Below are positions 60,207 through 64,000 of a stretch of 64,000 nucleotides of DNA, piece by piece (positions within the stretch are counted from its first letter, which is position 1; each line of letters starts with the position of its first letter). The stretch lies in contig WSXY01000002.1 in the NCBI GenBank assembly GCA_009773565.1, forward strand, positions 292,463-356,462. The letters are read 5' to 3'. The notes beneath the pieces were generated by a model, which saw only the letters and a list, made by a program, of their open reading frames with translations, was not told the origin of the DNA and ran no database searches. Both the position numbers and the translations under genes were made by a program. Source of the stretch: Actinomycetota bacterium. GTDB taxonomy: Bacteria; Actinomycetota; Coriobacteriia; Anaerosomatales; Anaerosomataceae.

Positions 60207-60238
60207 GACTCGAGTTACGAACTCGTGTGCGCTTATGG

Positions 60239-60268
60239 TTGACACACACGAAATGCCCAGACTATCGT
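60239..60268 (+). promoter_or_regulatory. Strong sigma-A-like promoter
   Basis: TTGACA (60239-60244), 18 bases and TATCGT (60263-60268). The start near 60275 lies after the in-frame GTG at 60270, which supports the GTG at 60351 as the gene start. Confidence 0.65.
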
Positions 60269-60350
60269 TGTGGCCAGAAGTCCCATCCCGGTCGCAATCG
60301 CTCCACACGTCGTAGACCAGTCGAAGCACAGGACGAAGCAGGGGGTCGGA

Positions 60351-61010
60351 GTGGACAACGTCGCATCGGCGGCTGTTATCGCCGAGATTGAAGAAGTGCT
60401 TTCTCAAGTCGCCGAGATCAAGGCGGCGCGCGTTGTTGCCTCCAGCGGGGGCTCCATCGAGGAGATTCACGTTCTCGCGTTACCGACCAAGAGCCCGAAG
60501 CAGTTGGTGCGCGACATCGAGTCTACGATCATGGCGGCGTTTGGTATCGCCGTCGATCACAAGGTCATCTCGATCGCCCAGCTTGGGGCGGACATTCTTC
60601 CAAAGTCGGACGTGAAGGTTCAAGCTCGCGCCCTCATCCGCGGAATCACAGCGGATGTCAGCGGCGTCATCGCCACCAGTACGGTGACGCTTGAACTGGA
60701 AAGCGACCTCTACGTTGGCAAAGCCAGCGGTCCGGCGAGTCAGACCGGACGACAGCGCCTCGTCGCGCAAGCGACCCTCAATGCCGTCGAAGACTTCCTC
60801 CAGGGAACGATGAGCTTTGCGCTGGAGGATGTTGAGATCGTGCGCCTCGGCAGAGAATCGGTGGCCGTGTCGTGCGTGGTTCTCGTGACCTCACTTGGAG
60901 AGCAAGCGTTTTCCGGGTCAGCACTGGTACGACAGAACGAGAAAGACTCCATCGTCAAGGCGACCTTGGATGCCATCAACAGACGTCTCGGGTTCTTGAC
61001 AACATCATAG
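60351..61010 (+). CDS. Protein of unknown function, two-domain
   Basis: The 219-residue protein is soluble, without signal or membrane segments. Residues 1-85 form an alpha/beta unit (SIEEIHVLALPTKSPKQLVR, then ESTIMAAFGIAVDHKVISIA). The C-terminal part (about 95-219) has two strand-helix units ending DSIVKATLDAINRRLGFL. It is vaguely like the regulatory domain of isopropylmalate synthase, but I do not assign it. GTG 60351 follows a GGGGG run. Single-gene unit with a strong promoter. Confidence 0.7.
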   Translation: MDNVASAAVIAEIEEVLSQVAEIKAARVVASSGGSIEEIHVLALPTKSPKQLVRDIESTIMAAFGIAVDHKVISIAQLGADILPKSDVKVQARALIRGITADVSGVIATSTVTLELESDLYVGKASGPASQTGRQRLVAQATLNAVEDFLQGTMSFALEDVEIVRLGRESVAVSCVVLVTSLGEQAFSGSALVRQNEKDSIVKATLDAINRRLGFLTTS

Positions 61011-61108
61011 AATCTCAATTTGGGCCAACGCCGTGAACAACGGTTTGAATACCTGTCAGCACACGAGTGAGCGGAGCGGACAGGGTTCTTCCATTACTAG
61101 CGGGATGG

Positions 61109-61139
61109 GAGAAGACCACACCGAAAAGGGGGTCTTCTC
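61109..61139 (+). promoter_or_regulatory. Hairpin covering the ribosome-binding site of a small ORF
   Basis: GAGAAGACC (61109-61117) pairs with GGTCTTCTC (61131-61139). The purine-rich site AAAAGGGGG (61125-61132) lies in the loop and stem, directly before the ATG at 61142. Confidence 0.5.
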
Positions 61140-61141
61140 AC

Positions 61142-61216
61142 ATGAAAAGAATTGCTATCCTTCTTGCTTCACTCGCCGCTCTCGTTCTCAGTGGCGGCGC
61201 AAACTTCAGGATGTAG
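61142..61216 (+). CDS. Small ORF: signal-peptide-like, 24 residues
   Basis: The ORF encodes a basic start, a hydrophobic run (AILLASLAALVLSGG) and stops eight residues later. It looks like a signal peptide without a mature part, so it is either a tiny secreted or leader peptide or the remnant of a lost lipoprotein gene (LSGG where LSGC would be a lipobox). It lies 57 bases upstream of the HD-GYP gene. The 130 bases before it (61011-61141) hold only the hairpin just described and a CCTGTC/GACAGG inverted repeat. Confidence 0.35.
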   Translation: MKRIAILLASLAALVLSGGANFRM

Positions 61217-61273
61217 CGTTAGGTGCGTCAAACGGCGTTGGCCCGACTACCTTTTCTTCCGAAGCGAGAGCCG

Positions 61274-62575
61274 ATGCCGAGTAGGTATAAGGTATACGTC
61301 ATCGCCCTTGCTGTAGCAGGGGTATTTGTTATGTGTCTCTATGATTGGCCAGCCACCGCGTGGAATCACTGGCCGTTAATTGCCATACTTGTTGCACTCA
61401 CACTTATTGCCGAAAACCTGGCCTTCGACTTGCCTGTTATCGGTTCCGTGTCACTCGCTTTTGCGTTTGACTACGCGGCCCTGAACTATGCTGGGCCTAT
61501 CGCAGCAGCCATAGTTGTGGTTGCCGGTACCGTGACTTTGCGAGATCTGCGTGAGCACAAGTCCGCATGGGTCGTGGCGTTCAATATGCTGCAGCTGCCG
61601 CTTGGCGTCTTGTTGGCCGGAATCGTCTACCTTGAGCTTGGCGGGGTTCCACTCACTCTCGCGTTGGATACAGGCGCCCCCGCCCAGTTGTCTCTGGTGG
61701 CCGCGTCGGTGAGCGCTGTCGTTCTGTTCACCCTGAATGTCCTTATGGTCAGCGTCGGCATCTCATTTGCGAGGCGTATGTCACTTCGGGATGTGTGGCG
61801 GCTGCAGAACACGGCGATGTATTCGGTGAGCTTCGTTGGTCTTGCGCTGCTCGGGGTTCTAATGGCCCAGTTGATGTTGGCCGCAGGATGGGTGGGCATT
61901 CTGCTCCTGCTATTTCCGCTTGCGGTCGCCCGCCAGACTTTCCAGGTGTACCAGAAGCTCACTGATGCATACTCTCAAACGATCAAATCGTTGATTTCTG
62001 CGATTGAGGCTAAGGATCCGTACACGCGTGGTCACTCCGAGAGGGTCGCCGGTTATGCTCGTCTCATCGGAGAGGGAATCTCCTTACCCGGGCCCACACG
62101 TCAGACGCTGGAGTTCGCTGCGCTGTTGCACGATGTTGGGAAGATAGGCGTTCACAACGACACGCTGATGAAGCAAGACGCGCTGACGCAGGCGGAGTTT
62201 GCGCAGATTCGCAGGCATCCGGATGTCGGTAGGTCCGTGCTGGAGGCTGTCGAGTTTCTTGAAGATGTTGTGCCAATCGTTCATGCACATCATGAGCGAC
62301 CCGATGGCACTGGGTATCCGCAGGGGTTGAGTGCTGACGAGATACCGCTCGAGGCGCGAATTCTTGCTGTTGCGGATTGTTTTGATGCGATGACTTCAAA
62401 TCGCGCCTATCGCAGGCCGATGAGCCTTGATGATGCGCGAGCCGAATTGCTCAGGGTTGCCGGCAGTCAGCTAGACACCCAACTTGTTCGGGAGTTTCTA
62501 TCTCAGGTCTCTGCAGACGGCGATATCGAATCGCTCGTGGAAAGAACGGGGGCCGCAGTTGCAGATCCTCTCTAG
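61274..62575 (+). CDS. Membrane HD-GYP phosphodiesterase
   Basis: The 433-residue protein has six or seven membrane helices (about 8-222) and a cytoplasmic HD-GYP domain. Metal and catalytic motifs are complete: GHSERVAGYARLIG (253 on), HDVGKIG (286-292), HAHHERPDGTGYP (337-349) and ADCFDAMTSNRAYRRP. It probably hydrolyses cyclic di-GMP or a related dinucleotide. ATG 61274 has a weak site; an upstream GTG (61223) is less likely. The next gene overlaps its end. Confidence 0.9.
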   Translation: MPSRYKVYVIALAVAGVFVMCLYDWPATAWNHWPLIAILVALTLIAENLAFDLPVIGSVSLAFAFDYAALNYAGPIAAAIVVVAGTVTLRDLREHKSAWVVAFNMLQLPLGVLLAGIVYLELGGVPLTLALDTGAPAQLSLVAASVSAVVLFTLNVLMVSVGISFARRMSLRDVWRLQNTAMYSVSFVGLALLGVLMAQLMLAAGWVGILLLLFPLAVARQTFQVYQKLTDAYSQTIKSLISAIEAKDPYTRGHSERVAGYARLIGEGISLPGPTRQTLEFAALLHDVGKIGVHNDTLMKQDALTQAEFAQIRRHPDVGRSVLEAVEFLEDVVPIVHAHHERPDGTGYPQGLSADEIPLEARILAVADCFDAMTSNRAYRRPMSLDDARAELLRVAGSQLDTQLVREFLSQVSADGDIESLVERTGAAVADPL

Positions 62576-63785
62576 GAATGAAGCTGGGTTCTTCGCGTTC
62601 AACCTAGTATTGGCAGCGGCAGGTCTAGGCGTAGCTCTGGCACACGTCTCTGGGTTGGGCAGCATTAACCTCAACACTGCGTTGGTCTTCACGGTTGCGT
62701 ATGCACTCATTGATGCGATGAGCGTTAGGTTATCTCGCGGGGATACGGTCTTTGTTGATGGTGCAATCGCGCTTGCATCAGCGATTCTTTTGGGTCCGGC
62801 AACGGCCGTCACAACGTGTTTGTTGGGAGTTGTGCTAGGTGCGACCTTTGATACTCGGAACAGGAAGGCCCTAGTAGCGCGATTAAGCGAGATCCTTAGA
62901 AGGCCGTTGCTGGTAGCGGGCCTCGCCTATCTGTCGAGCACGAGTTTAGATTTAGGGAGACTCGCTGGTGGTGACGCTCGAGCTCTGCTCATTGTGATTG
63001 CGCTGGGCTTCCTGTATGCGGCGGCCGATTTTGTGCTTCTTGTCGTCGGCGTGTCTCTTGAAAAGAGCCAGAGCCTCGTTAGCTCTGCGACAGGCCTGAT
63101 GCGGTCACTATCCGCCCTCTACGCGGCACACGTGTCGCTTGGTGTAGCGACCGTCCTGCTGTTTCCCAGTGGTCGTCTCTGGGGGCTGGCTGTGATGATT
63201 GCCCTGGTCTTGCTGATTCAGTACAGCTTCAACCTCTTGCTCAAGACTAGAGGTGCCTACGGGGAGACAATTCAGGCACTTGTCCGTGCCAGTGAGCTGC
63301 AGGCTGGGAGTGACGGGCAGGGCCATTCTCAGCGAGTGGCAGACATGGCTGTGAGCGCAGGCCGATCGATGGGATTGTCGAGCAGCACGCTTGAGAGGCT
63401 GAATTACGCCGCGATGCTGCACGAGATTGGCCGAATTGGCATTGAAGAACCGGCTTCAAGCGCGATAGCGTCGGCTGACTATTCGACGCGTGGGGCGGAC
63501 ATAGTGCTCCGTATTCCGTTTCTCGAGTCAACACAGGCAATGATTCGGCACCAATGTGCTGACTCATCGGCTCTAGATGCGAATCTGAGTCGCGATGAGG
63601 CGATCTGCGCTCAACTTATCGGCGTCTGCTGTCTACTCGACCGAACTATGCCTGAGCGCTCGAGACGCTGGCGGAGTCACGAATCATCAGCGGTACGGCT
63701 CCGAGAGTTCGCCCCCGGGTTGGATGACGAGGTCTTGGATGCGGTCGCGAAGACAGTTATCAGAGATATGCGACCCGCCGGCTGA
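62559..63785 (+). CDS. Membrane protein with degenerate HD domain
   Basis: The 408-residue protein has the same plan as its neighbour: about seven helices, then an HD-type domain. GHSQRVADMAVSAG is kept, but HD is changed to HE (LHEIGRIG, His288-Glu289) and the HHE and GYP motifs are missing. It is probably a non-catalytic partner or sensor. The start is most likely TTG 62559 after GGGGG, overlapping the previous stop by 17 bases. The longer frame from 62484 lies inside the neighbour. Confidence 0.75.
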   Translation: MQILSRNEAGFFAFNLVLAAAGLGVALAHVSGLGSINLNTALVFTVAYALIDAMSVRLSRGDTVFVDGAIALASAILLGPATAVTTCLLGVVLGATFDTRNRKALVARLSEILRRPLLVAGLAYLSSTSLDLGRLAGGDARALLIVIALGFLYAAADFVLLVVGVSLEKSQSLVSSATGLMRSLSALYAAHVSLGVATVLLFPSGRLWGLAVMIALVLLIQYSFNLLLKTRGAYGETIQALVRASELQAGSDGQGHSQRVADMAVSAGRSMGLSSSTLERLNYAAMLHEIGRIGIEEPASSAIASADYSTRGADIVLRIPFLESTQAMIRHQCADSSALDANLSRDEAICAQLIGVCCLLDRTMPERSRRWRSHESSAVRLREFAPGLDDEVLDAVAKTVIRDMRPAG

Positions 63786-63928
63786 CCGTAAGAGGTTCGG
63801 TCCAGATCTAACTTCATTACATGCAGGAGCCTTCGCAGTCTTCCGCAAGACATACTCCTATGCGTGCATGCCGTCATTGGCTATACTCCTCTCACCCTCA
63901 GGACGATCTCCCAGGTTGGGGGAGGAAA

Positions 63929-64000
63929 TGGGAGACAGGCCGCAGGTCGGTGTACCGGAATACGGTTGCGTCGTCAGACGAGAGAGGCTTCTGCGCGTCT
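63929..64000 (+). CDS. Start of a further gene, cut by window end
   Basis: The ATG at 63929 follows GGGGGAGG after only two bases and opens a frame of 24 residues to the edge (beginning MGDRPQVGVPEYG). A TATACT box lies at 63882-63887. The 143 bases before it (63786-63928) hold nothing else I can support. The product is unknown. Confidence 0.4.

Noticed and set aside
61011-61141. Cyclic di-GMP riboswitch upstream of the HD-GYP gene
   Set aside because: The conserved class I segments (CACGCACAGGGCAAACC type) are absent.

Overview
The window is high-GC DNA, with GTG starts and stop-start overlaps of one to four bases common. It carries a compact type II-C CRISPR-Cas locus at the left edge, then about 58 kb of mostly housekeeping genes. 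The gene order (rho-rpmE, prfA-prmC-tsaC, rpiB-glyA-upp, atpIBEFHAGDC, murA, a SpoIID protein), secreted proteins with cell-wall-binding type 2 repeats, LCP and ComF proteins suggest a Gram-positive actinobacterium, most like Coriobacteriia. This is inferred from content and synteny; there is no rRNA gene to confirm it.

Layout. 1-5166: CRISPR array (cut by the window edge), cas2, cas1, a 1063-residue Cas9 and a tracrRNA with its own promoter and terminator. 5273-8814: hom-thrB and an O-antigen-ligase-like membrane protein. 8957-14071: a tight operon of a metallophosphoesterase, cyclic 2,3-diphosphoglycerate synthetase, 2-phosphoglycerate kinase, a transaldolase and rho. The two central enzymes form a pathway best known from methanogenic archaea. 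14080-23519: rpmE, thyX, a DUF1385 protein, prfA, prmC, tsaC, rpiB, glyA, upp, dCMP deaminase and a TagO/WecA-type transferase. 23569-30650: the complete ATP synthase operon with a structured leader. 30757-49611: envelope functions, namely an acyltransferase, murA, fabZ, a five-gene WbpA/B/D/E/I-type set for a diacetamido-uronic acid sugar nucleotide, a DUF354 protein, an LCP ligase, two large wall-binding secreted proteins, a second O-antigen-ligase-like protein and a glycosyltransferase. 49608-53976: purine nucleoside phosphorylase, adenosylhomocysteinase, methylthioribose-phosphate isomerase and an AEC transporter. 53998-60148: comF, a roughly 250-nt structured RNA, an amino-acid ABC transporter cassette and raiA/hpf. 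60239-64000: an unknown protein, a small signal-peptide ORF, two tandem HD-domain membrane proteins and the start of one more gene.

The most unusual items are these. (1) A solute-binding lipoprotein (56521-57396) whose two half-domains are in swapped order, a natural circular permutation that keeps the ligand-binding residues. (2) Its permease partner carries an FHA-like domain between the first membrane helix and the transport core. (3) The bacterial cyclic 2,3-diphosphoglycerate operon has a translationally coupled metallophosphoesterase that could be the missing hydrolase. (4) The structured RNA between comF and raiA is closed by a perfect 13-bp helix starting at a predicted transcription start. 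(5) The type II-C locus has an extended -10 element in every repeat.
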